Assembly: GCA_949300425.1 (NCBI GenBank)
Contig: CASGED010000126.1
Span: forward strand, 1 to 64,000
DNA length: 64,000 nucleotides
Direction: 5' to 3'
DNA from: an uncultured Bacteroides sp.
GTDB lineage: Bacteria; Bacteroidota; Bacteroidia; Bacteroidales; Bacteroidaceae
Positions within the stretch are counted from its first letter, which is position 1. Each line of letters starts with the position of its first letter. A program made the position numbers and the translations under genes. Positions 34,496-47,347 of the stretch are shown here, piece by piece. Below the pieces are notes generated by a model. That model ran no database searches. It was given only the letters and a program-made list of their open reading frames with translations, and had not been told where the DNA came from.

Positions 34496-36688
34496 TCATG
34501 GAAGAGGTTCTCCATACACAATTCCTCTGCCGGCTGTTGAAAGATACACCCTGCCACTCTTCTGCATGTCACCCACAATCAACCGGGCATTCCCCAGTCC
34601 GCCAAAACGTTTCTTGTTGTCACTGATGCAATACCAGTTCTCACCTTTGTCATCAGAACGAAAAATGCCTTTCTTCCCATCGACAATTCCGCTAAAATAT
34701 ATAACAGGAAACTCTCCGTGACGGAAAGGCTTCCCTACACCGGCACTTTCCGCCCGGACCGTAAGAGGCAGTTTCCGCCAATTGCCCCCGCAGTCTTCAG
34801 AAATCCAAAGTCCGTCAGGCAAAGGCAATAAAAGTGTTCCCACATATCCGGGTACTGACAACATACCTCCACCACCGGGCTTCATCCGGGAAACTTCCTG
34901 AAAACTCCGGCCACCATCCCTACTAAGATATACAACTCCGGATGTTTTGCCATATCCATAAAAAAGTCTGTCATCGCTTGCGTCCGCCACCGGGAGAATG
35001 TCTTCATCCGCCACTCCCTCACACCGTGTCCAACTTTCTCCCCAATCAGCCGATACATACAACCGTGGCGGAGCATTGTGTTCCGCAAATGCCCTCCACA
35101 CAACCTTTTCTCCATGAGCGGACAAGACAATCGTTCCTCCCCATAAAACGACGTTTCCATCAAGCCTGCTTCCGAAAGCGTTCCACGTCACCCCGTTATC
35201 TTTTGAGTAGAATGCGCCGGGAGCGTTCTTATTCCCGCTACGAACCACCAACCAAGGAGCCAAAGCGGCACAGGCTATGCTCGAAGATGTTCCCATGACA
35301 GGAGCGAACCGACCGCCGGTAGGCGACCTGTCAAGCGAGTCATGACGGAATCCGTCATAATCGCCAATGACAGAAAGCAGAGGGGCTCCGGAAGCGGGAG
35401 CAGCCAAACCTAACGGCACTGTCTCTTCTATTCCTTTGATAGAATACGTCCACAACAGCGTATCTTCCCACAATTGTTCCGTCATAAAAACTCCGTTTCC
35501 GGAAACCACCCAGGCACGATTGGGACAAAACGGGTCAATCTCTATATCGGACGCCCAATGTAAGGAATGTTTCTTGCCCCACTCAAAGTCACCATGATCC
35601 AATTTGTTTCTCTTTTCCGCAAACAGCGGCGTCCATGTCTTTCCGCCATCTGTACTTCGGAACACCTCATCACCATACACGTCCTCCTCATGCCAACGTT
35701 GCAATCCGTAGGCGTTGGTCGTAGTGACAACGACTTTTTCAGGATTATCCCTACAAACGCTTACTCCGCAATACGGCCGGGACTGCCGCATAGGAGTAAT
35801 ATCCAGCCATTCGCCTGTATCTACATGATACTTCATTACCGCTCCTCGGGCAAGTACTCCCAAGCTTGACGCATGTGGCGGGCAACCGTCCGCATAGCAG
35901 ATATAGAGAGTCCGGTCTGATGCTTGTGCCACATGCTGGATGGCATAATCCGTCCGGGCTCCCTCCACCGCTTTCCACGTATTTCCACAATCCTCTGATA
36001 CAAAGAAATTAGGATTCCCCCTGACTGAAGTCGTTACAAACACCTTCGACAAGCCTCCATGGCCTCTCCGCCTGTCCGAATCAAAAAAGACAGAAGTAAT
36101 CCCATTTTCCTTAGATAAATTATCAATAGGGAAGCTCTCCACCTTTGTCCATGTCGCAGCCCCATCGGAGCTTTTCCACAAGCCGTCGGCACGGGTACCA
36201 CAAAACAGGATTTTACTATTAGCCGGATGGACGGCAAGTCGTTCGCCTCCTCCTCTTCCAATCCCGTTCCCATGAAAGCGGAATTGGCCGCTGACATCCA
36301 CTACACTGAACGTATCACCCCTGTCCTCCGAAATAAGAATAGCGGACTTCCCGTTATTCCAATAAGATGTACCCACACAAAGATAAAGTTTATCGGCATC
36401 ATTCTCGTCTATGGCTATACTTTCCACCCCTAAGAATCCCAATTCCTCTTCTCCCGCCCAATCGGTAAGCGCTGTCCACGACCGTGTGTCGGCATTCCAT
36501 CGGTAAGCTCCTCCCACATCGGTACGTGCATAGACTAAATCCTTGCACGCGTCCGATGTAACAATACCCGAAACGAATCCTCCACCACCGATGCAGACTG
36601 TGTTCCATCTGTATGGCATGGCAGTCTGTGACAACATCTTTCCGGCGAAAAGGATAAAGATAACGAGAAATAGATTTCTGAACACCAT
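34496..36688 (-). CDS. GH74 xyloglucanase
   Basis: A 730-residue protein of two seven-bladed propellers built of Asp-box-like repeats (SEDRGDTF, SSDGAATW, STDGGKTW, SKDNGVTW, SADWGESW, SRDGGRSF). ARTDVGGAYRW near residue 55 holds the expected catalytic Asp of GH74, and LHWASDIEIDPF near residue 385 the second. GH74 cuts the xyloglucan backbone. The signal is of the Sec type (LFAGKMLSQ), not a lipobox, so it may act in the periplasm on oligosaccharides. It starts 21 bp after the LacZ-like GH2. Confidence 0.9.
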   Translation of the reverse strand: MVFRNLFLVIFILFAGKMLSQTAMPYRWNTVCIGGGGFVSGIVTSDACKDLVYARTDVGGAYRWNADTRSWTALTDWAGEEELGFLGVESIAIDENDADKLYLCVGTSYWNNGKSAILISEDRGDTFSVVDVSGQFRFHGNGIGRGGGERLAVHPANSKILFCGTRADGLWKSSDGAATWTKVESFPIDNLSKENGITSVFFDSDRRRGHGGLSKVFVTTSVRGNPNFFVSEDCGNTWKAVEGARTDYAIQHVAQASDRTLYICYADGCPPHASSLGVLARGAVMKYHVDTGEWLDITPMRQSRPYCGVSVCRDNPEKVVVTTTNAYGLQRWHEEDVYGDEVFRSTDGGKTWTPLFAEKRNKLDHGDFEWGKKHSLHWASDIEIDPFCPNRAWVVSGNGVFMTEQLWEDTLLWTYSIKGIEETVPLGLAAPASGAPLLSVIGDYDGFRHDSLDRSPTGGRFAPVMGTSSSIACAALAPWLVVRSGNKNAPGAFYSKDNGVTWNAFGSRLDGNVVLWGGTIVLSAHGEKVVWRAFAEHNAPPRLYVSADWGESWTRCEGVADEDILPVADASDDRLFYGYGKTSGVVYLSRDGGRSFQEVSRMKPGGGGMLSVPGYVGTLLLPLPDGLWISEDCGGNWRKLPLTVRAESAGVGKPFRHGEFPVIYFSGIVDGKKGIFRSDDKGENWYCISDNKKRFGGLGNARLIVGDMQKSGRVYLSTAGRGIVYGEPLP

Positions 36689-36709
36689 ATTATATATATA
36701 TTCACTTCA

Positions 36710-40291
<3,582 letters not shown>

Positions 40292-40297
40292 TCACTT

Positions 40298-42976
40298 TCA
40301 GTTTATATGAATCGTATATGTGGAGACTTCAGTTCCTTCGCTTTCTACACTCAAAACAGCCGTTCCTTTTTCATTGGTACTTTGCAGCAATATCTGGGCA
40401 AGTCCGTTAAAGGTCTTTACCTGATAAGTCCGGGCATCCCGGTCTGCCGGACGTTCACCATCCTTATAAGCGGGATCTCCGTTGCCTACTCCCAAGATGC
40501 GTATCGGACCGTCAACTGTCAGCTTCAAAGGTACACAAGCTGTCGGAGTGAAGTTCTTTCCCTTATCCTGAAGCTCCACATTGATAACCGATACATCCCG
40601 ATTGTCTGCCTGTATGGTGTCCCGGTCGGCAGTCAGTAGGATGCGCTCCGGTTTTCCTGCGGTACGTATTGTTTGCACCAATTGGCGTTTCCCGTTCTTG
40701 TATCCGATTGCTTTTACCGTTCCGGGACGATAAACCGTTTCCCATGAAAGATGTCCGTTCTTCGGCATCGGCTTGCGTCCGAGTTTTTTCCCGTTTACGA
40801 TGAGTTCCACTTCATCACAATTACTGTATGCCCATACGCTCACGCTGTCCCCCTCGTGTCCTTCCAAATTCCAATGAGGGAAGATGTGCAGCACGGGTTC
40901 TTCCGTCCACCACGACTTCAGATAGTAGGCTTCATCTTTGGGGAAGCCGCAATAATCGAAGATTCCTTTGTGTGTGCCTGTTTGCGGATAGCCTATCGGT
41001 TTGGGTTCTCCACGGAAATCGAAGCCAATCCAATAGAACAAGCCTCCAAGCCAAGGGCGTTCGTCATAGAATTTCCATCCGCGTCCGATACGGTTCAGCG
41101 TTCCGTCTTTTTCATCGGGAGTACGGTTGAGGGCGGCAATATATCCTTTGGAAGTGTTATCAAAATAGATTCCTCTGGTTCCGCACCCGCTGATTTCTTC
41201 TGTGCCTATGCCTTTCCGCTGCGGATATTCCGTGCGGTATTTGTCTATCGGGTTTTGCAGAAGGTAATTATAGCCTGCAACGTCAGCCGGGACCAATACG
41301 GCAGGTCCGCCGCTCGAAGCCACGGTCATAAGCCGTGAGGGGTCAATGCGATGGCAATATTCACGCATGGAGGCAATCACCTGTTTCCCCTGTTCGCTCC
41401 ATTCCATACCCCACTCTTCATTGCCCACGCTCCACAACATGACGCACGGATGGTTCCGGTCACGTTTTATCATCCGTTCCAACAAGCGGATGTGTTCTTC
41501 ATTTACACCCGTCAGCCGGTTTTCGTCAATCACCAAGAAGCCTAAGCGGTCGCAAGCGTCCAATAGTTCAGGTGTCATGGGGTTATGGGAAGCACGGTAA
41601 GCGTTACAGCCGAACTTCTTCAATTGAGACAAGCGGTATATCTGCACAGCATCGGGTATGGCAGCCCCTACTCCCGGATGGTCTTGGTGCATATTCACTC
41701 CTTTTAGCTTCAGGGGTTTGCCGTTAAGCAAAATCCCTTGATTGGCGTCAAAGTCGATGTCCCGGAAACCGATGTCTGTCATATAGACGTCTGTCAACTT
41801 ATCACCTTGAAACACTTCAGTACGTACCTTATATAAATAAGGTGTATCTACGCTCCACAGACGGAGACGCTCAATCTCCATCCCGGCAATGGTATTTTGG
41901 GTTACTTTGGCTTCCAGCGCTCCACCTTCCAGCACGCAGTTTTCCACTTCCTTGCCGTCCGCATCCAACAGGGTATGCCGGAGCCGGTATGAGACCGTTT
42001 CCAATCCTGAATTGGTCACTTCCGTTTCAATCGTCAGCCGGGCACGATCGTAAGGCGCCTCCATCTCACTATGGACAAAAGTGCCGAAAGGAGCGACGTG
42101 TAGCGGAGCTGTCTTGTTCAGCCAGACATGACGGTAGATGCCGGCTCCTTCGTAGAACCATCCTTCTTCTAATGTCGCGTCTACACGGACTGTTATCAAA
42201 TTCTCCCCTCCGTAGTTGAGGTACTCGGAGATGTCATAGATTTGGGTGGCATAACCGCTGGGCTCGTGTCCCAAATAGAAACCGTTTACCCATACACGTG
42301 CGTCACGGAAAATGCCGTCGAATTGCAGATACAGGTGGCGTCCCTTGTCGGATGCAGGAACGGTAATGAACTTGCGGTACCATCCTACGCTTGTTTCGGG
42401 ATATTTGTGTCCGATGGTCTTATAGCCATGGCTATGGCTGGCTTCGGGCGAAAACGGCAAGTCTACTGCCCAGTCGTGAGGCAAGTCTACACGCTTCCAT
42501 TCTTTCCCCCACTTCTTCTCGTCGAACTTCAACGAATAGGGGCCTTCGTTGTGTACGGAAGCCGCCTTGGTCAGGTAGTTGAAATATTCCGTACCACATC
42601 CGAAATCCTTTTCCGGTGAAGCGGCGTTGCCGAAAGCGAACAGCCAACCTTCATCCAAAAGAATCCGTTCACGCTGCGCATGGCTTTCCAACACACCGCC
42701 GAACGAATCGTTTACTCCCAGCTTGAAACCGCCCTTCTCCACCACTTGCCACCACCAGGTTTGCTTTACATCCGTCACTCCCGTTTTGGCCCAATCGGAA
42801 GCGCTGTAGTAGGTTTGGTTGCCTGCGGGGATGTATCCGTCAAACGTCGAATAAGAATCTCCTAAGACAGCCACGGTCAGACGAGGCACAGGGTCTGGTT
42901 GGGCCACGCCCAACCAGACATTTATCTGAAGCAAAAGCGAACAAAAAACCGCTTTCATCAATATTGAATGTCTCAT
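40298..42976 (-). CDS. GH2 glycosidase fused to a truncated SGNH-hydrolase start
   Basis: An 892-residue protein. Residues about 30-95 read like the start of a secreted SGNH/GDSL esterase (VAVLGDSYSTFDGYIP, then WWWQVVEKGGFKLGVNDSFGG) but the rest of that domain, including the later catalytic blocks, is missing. From residue 100 (AQRERILLDEGW) it is a GH2 enzyme nearly the same as the one at 43004, with the acid/base in WSVGNEEWG and a DUF4982-type C-terminus. Signal of Sec type (VWLGVAQ). Likely a beta-galactosidase acting on xyloglucan oligosaccharides. The chimera is described under findings. Confidence 0.88.
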   Translation of the reverse strand: MRHSILMKAVFCSLLLQINVWLGVAQPDPVPRLTVAVLGDSYSTFDGYIPAGNQTYYSASDWAKTGVTDVKQTWWWQVVEKGGFKLGVNDSFGGVLESHAQRERILLDEGWLFAFGNAASPEKDFGCGTEYFNYLTKAASVHNEGPYSLKFDEKKWGKEWKRVDLPHDWAVDLPFSPEASHSHGYKTIGHKYPETSVGWYRKFITVPASDKGRHLYLQFDGIFRDARVWVNGFYLGHEPSGYATQIYDISEYLNYGGENLITVRVDATLEEGWFYEGAGIYRHVWLNKTAPLHVAPFGTFVHSEMEAPYDRARLTIETEVTNSGLETVSYRLRHTLLDADGKEVENCVLEGGALEAKVTQNTIAGMEIERLRLWSVDTPYLYKVRTEVFQGDKLTDVYMTDIGFRDIDFDANQGILLNGKPLKLKGVNMHQDHPGVGAAIPDAVQIYRLSQLKKFGCNAYRASHNPMTPELLDACDRLGFLVIDENRLTGVNEEHIRLLERMIKRDRNHPCVMLWSVGNEEWGMEWSEQGKQVIASMREYCHRIDPSRLMTVASSGGPAVLVPADVAGYNYLLQNPIDKYRTEYPQRKGIGTEEISGCGTRGIYFDNTSKGYIAALNRTPDEKDGTLNRIGRGWKFYDERPWLGGLFYWIGFDFRGEPKPIGYPQTGTHKGIFDYCGFPKDEAYYLKSWWTEEPVLHIFPHWNLEGHEGDSVSVWAYSNCDEVELIVNGKKLGRKPMPKNGHLSWETVYRPGTVKAIGYKNGKRQLVQTIRTAGKPERILLTADRDTIQADNRDVSVINVELQDKGKNFTPTACVPLKLTVDGPIRILGVGNGDPAYKDGERPADRDARTYQVKTFNGLAQILLQSTNEKGTAVLSVESEGTEVSTYTIHIN

Positions 42977-43003
42977 ACGGATTTATAGAATCAAAGTGAG
43001 AGA

Positions 43004-45460
43004 CTACCGGACGCACGACACCGTGTAAACCGCCGGCTCCAATCCTTCGCCTTCTACCGTCAGCGTAGCGGTACCTTCGGCGTCCATACTTTGCAAAAGC
43101 ACTTGGGCAAGACCGTTGAATGTCTTCACCTGATAGGCGCGCGCATTCCGGTCAGCAGGACGCTCCGAGTCCTGATAAGCGGAGTCGCCGTTGCCTACTC
43201 CCAAGATTCGCGCCGGACCCTCCACAGTCAGTTTCAGCGGCACGCAGGCGGTGGGAGTGAAGTTCTTCTTCTTGTCCTGAAGTTCCACCCGCACCACGCA
43301 CACGTCCCGGTTGTCCGCCGCGATAGAGTCACGATCGGCAGAGAGGATGATGCGTTCCGGCTCTCCCGCGGTACGGACTGTCCGTACCAACTGGCGTTTG
43401 CCATCCTTGTAGCCTGTAGCTTTCACCGTGCCGGGCTGATAAACCGCTTTCCATGCCAAATGTCCGTTCTTGGGCATCTCTTTACGTCCCAGTTTCTTTC
43501 CGTTGACCGTCAGTTCCACTTCATCGCAGTTGCTGTACACCCACACGTCGATGCTGTCGCCTTCATGTCCTTCCAGGTTCCAGTGAGGCAGGATGTGCAG
43601 CACCGGTTCGTCCGTCCACCATGACTTCAGATAGTAGGCTTCATCTTTCGGAAATCCGCAATAGTCCAGGATACCGAACTGCGAACCGGTTGCCGGATAG
43701 CTCATCGGAACAGGCTCGCCGCGATAATCAAATCCGGTCCAATAGAACAGTCCGCACAGCCACGGACGCTCGTCATAAAACTTCCACCCGCGTTCGATGC
43801 GGTTCACCGTGCCGTCTTTTTCATCAGGCGTGCGGTTCAAGGCTGCCATGTGTCCCTTGGCGGCATCCGTGAAGTAGACGCCACGGGTTCCGCAGCCGGT
43901 GGTTTCTTCCGAGCCCAAGCCTATGCGTTGCGGATATTCCGTGCGGTATTTGTCTATCGGATTCTGAAGAAGGTAATTATATCCCGCTACGTCTGCCGGC
44001 ACCAATACGGTAGGTCCCCCGCTGGAAGCGACCGTCATGGGTCGGGTAGGGTCTATCCGATGGCAATACTCACGCATGGAGGCGATGACCCGTTCGCCTT
44101 GTTCGCTCCATTCCATGCCCCATTCCTCGTTGCCGCTGCTCCACAGCATGATGCTCGGATGGTTACGGTCGCGCTTGATCATCCGCTCCAGCAGGCGGAT
44201 ATGCTCTTCGTTGACACCCGTCAGACGGTTTTCCGCTATTACCAGAAAACCCAGACGATCACACGCGTCCAGCATTTCCGGAGTCATCGGGTTATGTGAA
44301 GCACGGTAAGCGTTGCACCCGAGCTTCTTCAACTGCTTCAGGCGATACTCCTGCAGGGCATCCGGAATGCCGGCACCCACTCCGGGATGATCCTGATGCA
44401 TGTTGAATCCTTTCAGTTTCAAGGGTTTGCCGTTGAGCAGGAGTCCTTGGTTGGCGTCGAAGTCGATGTCCCGGAAACCGATGGTAGTGACATAGGTATC
44501 AGCCAACTGTTCGCCTTGGAACACTTCGGTGCGTACCTTATATAAATAAGGTGTATCCACGCTCCACAGGCGCGGACGTTCCACCTCCATCCCGGCAACG
44601 ACCGTTTGTGTCAGTTTGGCTTCTACAATCCCGCTTTCTTTGACGCAAGTTTTCACTTCCTTGCCGTCCGCGTCCAGCAGGGTATGGCGCAACCGACAAG
44701 ACGCCGCTTCCAGTCCCGAATTGGTTATTTCGGTCTCGATAGTCAGCCGGGCACGGTCGTACGGGGCTTCCATCTGACTGTGGATAAAGGTACCGAAGGG
44801 AGCGACATGCAACGGGGCGGTCTTGTTCAGCCAAACATGGCGGTAGATGCCGGCCCCTTCGTAGAACCATCCTTCTTCCAAGGTGGCGTCCACACGGACG
44901 GTAATCAGGTTTTTCTCCCCATAGTTGAGGTACTCGGAAATGTCGTAAACTTGAGTGGCATAGCCGCTGGGCTCATGCCCCAAGTAGAAACCGTTTACCC
45001 AAATGCGCGCGTCGCGGAAGATACCGTCGAACTGCAGGTACAAATGCCGTCCCTTGTCCGATGCCGGAACGGTAATGAACTTGCGGTACCATCCCACGCT
45101 GGTTTCAGGGAATTTGTAGCCCACTTGCTTGTGCCCGTGGCTATAGCTGGCTTCACGGGAATAAGGCAGGTCTACCACCCAGTCGTGCGGAAGGTCTACA
45201 CGCTTCCATTCCTTTCCCCACTTTTTCTCGTCGAACTTCAACGAATAGGGGCCTTCGTTGTGTACGGAAGCCGCCTTGGTCAGGTAGTTGAAATATTCCG
45301 TACCGCATCCGAAATCCTTTTCCGGTGAAGCGGCGTTACCGAAAGCGAACAGCCAGTCTTCATCCAAAAGAATCCGTTCGCGCTGCGCATAGCCTTTCGA
45401 TGAGCCGCAACATGCGAAGAGCAAGGCTATCAAAAGAGCCAATAGAGGTTGTTTTGTCAT
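43004..45460 (-). CDS. GH2 glycosidase (tandem paralogue)
   Basis: An 818-residue GH2 enzyme, paralogue of the gene at 40298. N-terminal signal LLIALLFACC fits a lipobox, giving a lipoprotein, although a Sec cut after GYAQ is possible. Domains: jelly-roll sugar-binding (about 30-200), Ig-like, TIM barrel with LWSSGNEEWG (acid/base Glu), DUF4982, and a final Ig-like domain (NRDVCVVRVELQDKKKNF). Likely beta-galactosidase. It is the first gene after the 380-bp gap that carries array E, so it may begin a separate transcript. Confidence 0.88.
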   Translation of the reverse strand: MTKQPLLALLIALLFACCGSSKGYAQRERILLDEDWLFAFGNAASPEKDFGCGTEYFNYLTKAASVHNEGPYSLKFDEKKWGKEWKRVDLPHDWVVDLPYSREASYSHGHKQVGYKFPETSVGWYRKFITVPASDKGRHLYLQFDGIFRDARIWVNGFYLGHEPSGYATQVYDISEYLNYGEKNLITVRVDATLEEGWFYEGAGIYRHVWLNKTAPLHVAPFGTFIHSQMEAPYDRARLTIETEITNSGLEAASCRLRHTLLDADGKEVKTCVKESGIVEAKLTQTVVAGMEVERPRLWSVDTPYLYKVRTEVFQGEQLADTYVTTIGFRDIDFDANQGLLLNGKPLKLKGFNMHQDHPGVGAGIPDALQEYRLKQLKKLGCNAYRASHNPMTPEMLDACDRLGFLVIAENRLTGVNEEHIRLLERMIKRDRNHPSIMLWSSGNEEWGMEWSEQGERVIASMREYCHRIDPTRPMTVASSGGPTVLVPADVAGYNYLLQNPIDKYRTEYPQRIGLGSEETTGCGTRGVYFTDAAKGHMAALNRTPDEKDGTVNRIERGWKFYDERPWLCGLFYWTGFDYRGEPVPMSYPATGSQFGILDYCGFPKDEAYYLKSWWTDEPVLHILPHWNLEGHEGDSIDVWVYSNCDEVELTVNGKKLGRKEMPKNGHLAWKAVYQPGTVKATGYKDGKRQLVRTVRTAGEPERIILSADRDSIAADNRDVCVVRVELQDKKKNFTPTACVPLKLTVEGPARILGVGNGDSAYQDSERPADRNARAYQVKTFNGLAQVLLQSMDAEGTATLTVEGEGLEPAVYTVSCVR

Positions 45461-45573
45461 AAAAAGAAAGTATTAAAGAGTTTTTCAATTATAGTTTGCT
45501 TATGAGTATTTACTGGAGCTGTCAGGGAAATCGGTTGTCATGTTACGCACAGCCATATAACTGTCTACTCGAC

Positions 45574-45657
45574 ACGATTAGTAATCGTCATGCAGCACGA
45601 TTACTAATCGTCACGCGTTACGATTACTAATCGTACACGTGCACGATTACTAATCGT
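45574..45657. repeat. Array E: four 15-bp palindromes every 23 bp
   Basis: ACGATTACTAATCGT (first copy ACGATTAGTAATCGT) starts at 45574, 45597, 45620 and 45643. Each copy is a perfect palindrome around one central base. The 8-nt spacers differ. The array is 114 bp upstream of the GH2 start. Confidence 0.92.
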
Positions 45658-45711
45658 TCTACGGAGTCAATTATATTATTGAAATGAATAGGGCTCTTAC
45701 ACCCGGATTTT

Positions 45712-45834
45712 CAGATTGACTTCCCGGCTTTCTTTCCAAACGGAAAGATGCCAAAAGTCCGTTATCTCTTTGGGGAGAAACAGAACGGGAAACTTTTGGC
45801 ACTTTCCAAGTTGGCAGCCCTGTCAACTAATCTG
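45712..45834. repeat. 123-bp foldback (MITE-like or terminator) element
   Basis: CAGATT at 45712 and AATCTG at 45829-45834 form the ends. Inside, TGCCAAAAGT (45749-45758) pairs perfectly with ACTTTTGGCA (45792-45801), extended by GGAAAG/CTTTCC and CCGTT/AACGG. The whole folds as one imperfect hairpin. It begins 6 bp past the fimbrillin-like gene, so it may simply end that transcript. Confidence 0.5.
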
Positions 45835-45839
45835 TTTTA

Positions 45840-47264
45840 CTATTCAGCTGCTGTTTCAGATATTTCTTTTTGAACAAAGTTTACTACAAAATAGCAATTG
45901 TTGTTACCTCCATTCCAATAAGTTAAGTGAAGCTGGTCGTCCTTGAAGAAATCTTTAATAGGAGTACTGGTGAAGTCTACATTGTAATTGCTACCCCCGG
46001 TATGTGCTATCAACTGCCAATATGTAACATCTGATTTAGTAGGATCCAATATTTCGGTGAATATCCAATTATAATTAAATGGTTCTTTAGAAAAAGTTAA
46101 TCTCCTATTCGCTTCATCTATTGTCACTTCAATGCCGTCTATAGCTTCTGTTTGATCCTTGTTGTCTCCTATAGCATTCACTGAATTAGCCATAAGCTTT
46201 TCATTTTTTTCATCATAATAGAAACTGATGCTCGCTATTTTACAACCATTATACAAGTATTGGTCCCAAGGATTAGGATTACCTATATGCTCGCCAAAAT
46301 AGGTATCCGGATTGTTAAGCCAACCATTCCCGTCTTCACCCAGTGAATCATAGAAATAGTTCATGTTCGGCACAAAAGTTTTTCCGGCTAAATATTGCGC
46401 AATGGTCAGTTCGATTTCAGTTTCCGTCACTCCTTGCAGATCTTCTTCTGCTGCGGGCGTCCATACAGCGATTTGATTGGCTGTCAATTGTATGGCAGAC
46501 TCGTCTGTGAGGGTAGCGTTATAAGTATATTGATATCCTCCTGTGTAGTTGGCGGTCAACGTATATTCCCATTGCTTGCTTTCCGAAAGCGATTTGATGG
46601 TCAATGTCTTGCTTTGGCTTGTACACGGAAGCATGATGGCAGAGTAAACATTGTCCACAGTCTTTTCAAGCGGAATGGAGACAACTGCCGATGTGTTTCC
46701 TGTCACTGCACCGGTCGTTATATTCAAAGTCGCGTCGCTATACGATTCCGACAAAGTCACCTCTATATCTTCCGGGAAGCCGCTTGTATTCAATGTAACC
46801 AAACTTAAAGCATGATTAAAGCTTAGTTCTACCGTGTTAGATGTCTGTGCATCGGCAGCAACTGGTTGGGGGGTTGCATACAGCACATCGGTCTTTCCGT
46901 CTACCGCAAAAGTCAAGTTGTCGCCGCTAAGGCCCTCGCTATAGGGATAATACGCATAGAAGGTCACATCGCTTGCCGGATCGGGGAATTTAAGCGCCGT
47001 GCTTTCTGCGGAAAAATCGCCGCTTGTAGAACCTGCCACGTAGGGAATGTTTTCCTCTGCGGTGATTGCTTCGCCTCTCATTGAAACGCCAATCTTGTCA
47101 CCGGTTTCCCATTGTCCGTCTGCCACGCGGGTTGCGGCTGCGATGCCGGCATCGAACCTGATAGGCATGGAAGAAGGGTTCATCGGACTGTTTTCTTCAT
47201 TGGTACATGCGGTCATAAGCAAAGCTGCTGCTGATAACCAGAATATATTTCTTGTTTTCATCAT
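45840..47264 (-). CDS. Fimbrillin-like surface lipoprotein, PUL-associated (1)
   Basis: A 474-residue lipoprotein (AAALLMTAC lipobox). Residues about 30-270 have the Bacteroidetes fimbrillin (FimA/Mfa-like) pattern: MPIRFDAGI, GDKIGVSM, FYAYYPY and SFNHALSLVTL. The last 190 residues (from about 285, TIAQYLAGKTFVPNMNYFYDSL) are a separate domain shared with the next gene and not known to me. By position inside the PUL it probably binds glycan or presents an enzyme at the surface rather than forming a pilus. Confidence 0.8.
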   Translation of the reverse strand: MMKTRNIFWLSAAALLMTACTNEENSPMNPSSMPIRFDAGIAAATRVADGQWETGDKIGVSMRGEAITAEENIPYVAGSTSGDFSAESTALKFPDPASDVTFYAYYPYSEGLSGDNLTFAVDGKTDVLYATPQPVAADAQTSNTVELSFNHALSLVTLNTSGFPEDIEVTLSESYSDATLNITTGAVTGNTSAVVSIPLEKTVDNVYSAIMLPCTSQSKTLTIKSLSESKQWEYTLTANYTGGYQYTYNATLTDESAIQLTANQIAVWTPAAEEDLQGVTETEIELTIAQYLAGKTFVPNMNYFYDSLGEDGNGWLNNPDTYFGEHIGNPNPWDQYLYNGCKIASISFYYDEKNEKLMANSVNAIGDNKDQTEAIDGIEVTIDEANRRLTFSKEPFNYNWIFTEILDPTKSDVTYWQLIAHTGGSNYNVDFTSTPIKDFFKDDQLHLTYWNGGNNNCYFVVNFVQKEISETAAE

Positions 47265-47347
47265 ATTTTTATTAAAAAATTAAACATTGATTCTTGTTAT
47301 AATAGTAAAAACGTTATCCTGCCAATCAATCTTTCCTTTTATGCTTG

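Larger units (their letters stand above)
45461..45839. other. Gene-free interval inside the PUL
   Basis: About 380 bp between the fimbrillin-like gene and GH2. It holds array E and a 123-bp foldback element. I see no clear TAnnTTTG promoter on the minus strand. Confidence 0.6.

Noticed and set aside
45712-45834. Insertion sequence
   Set aside because: Too short to code a transposase; kept only as a possible MITE or terminator.
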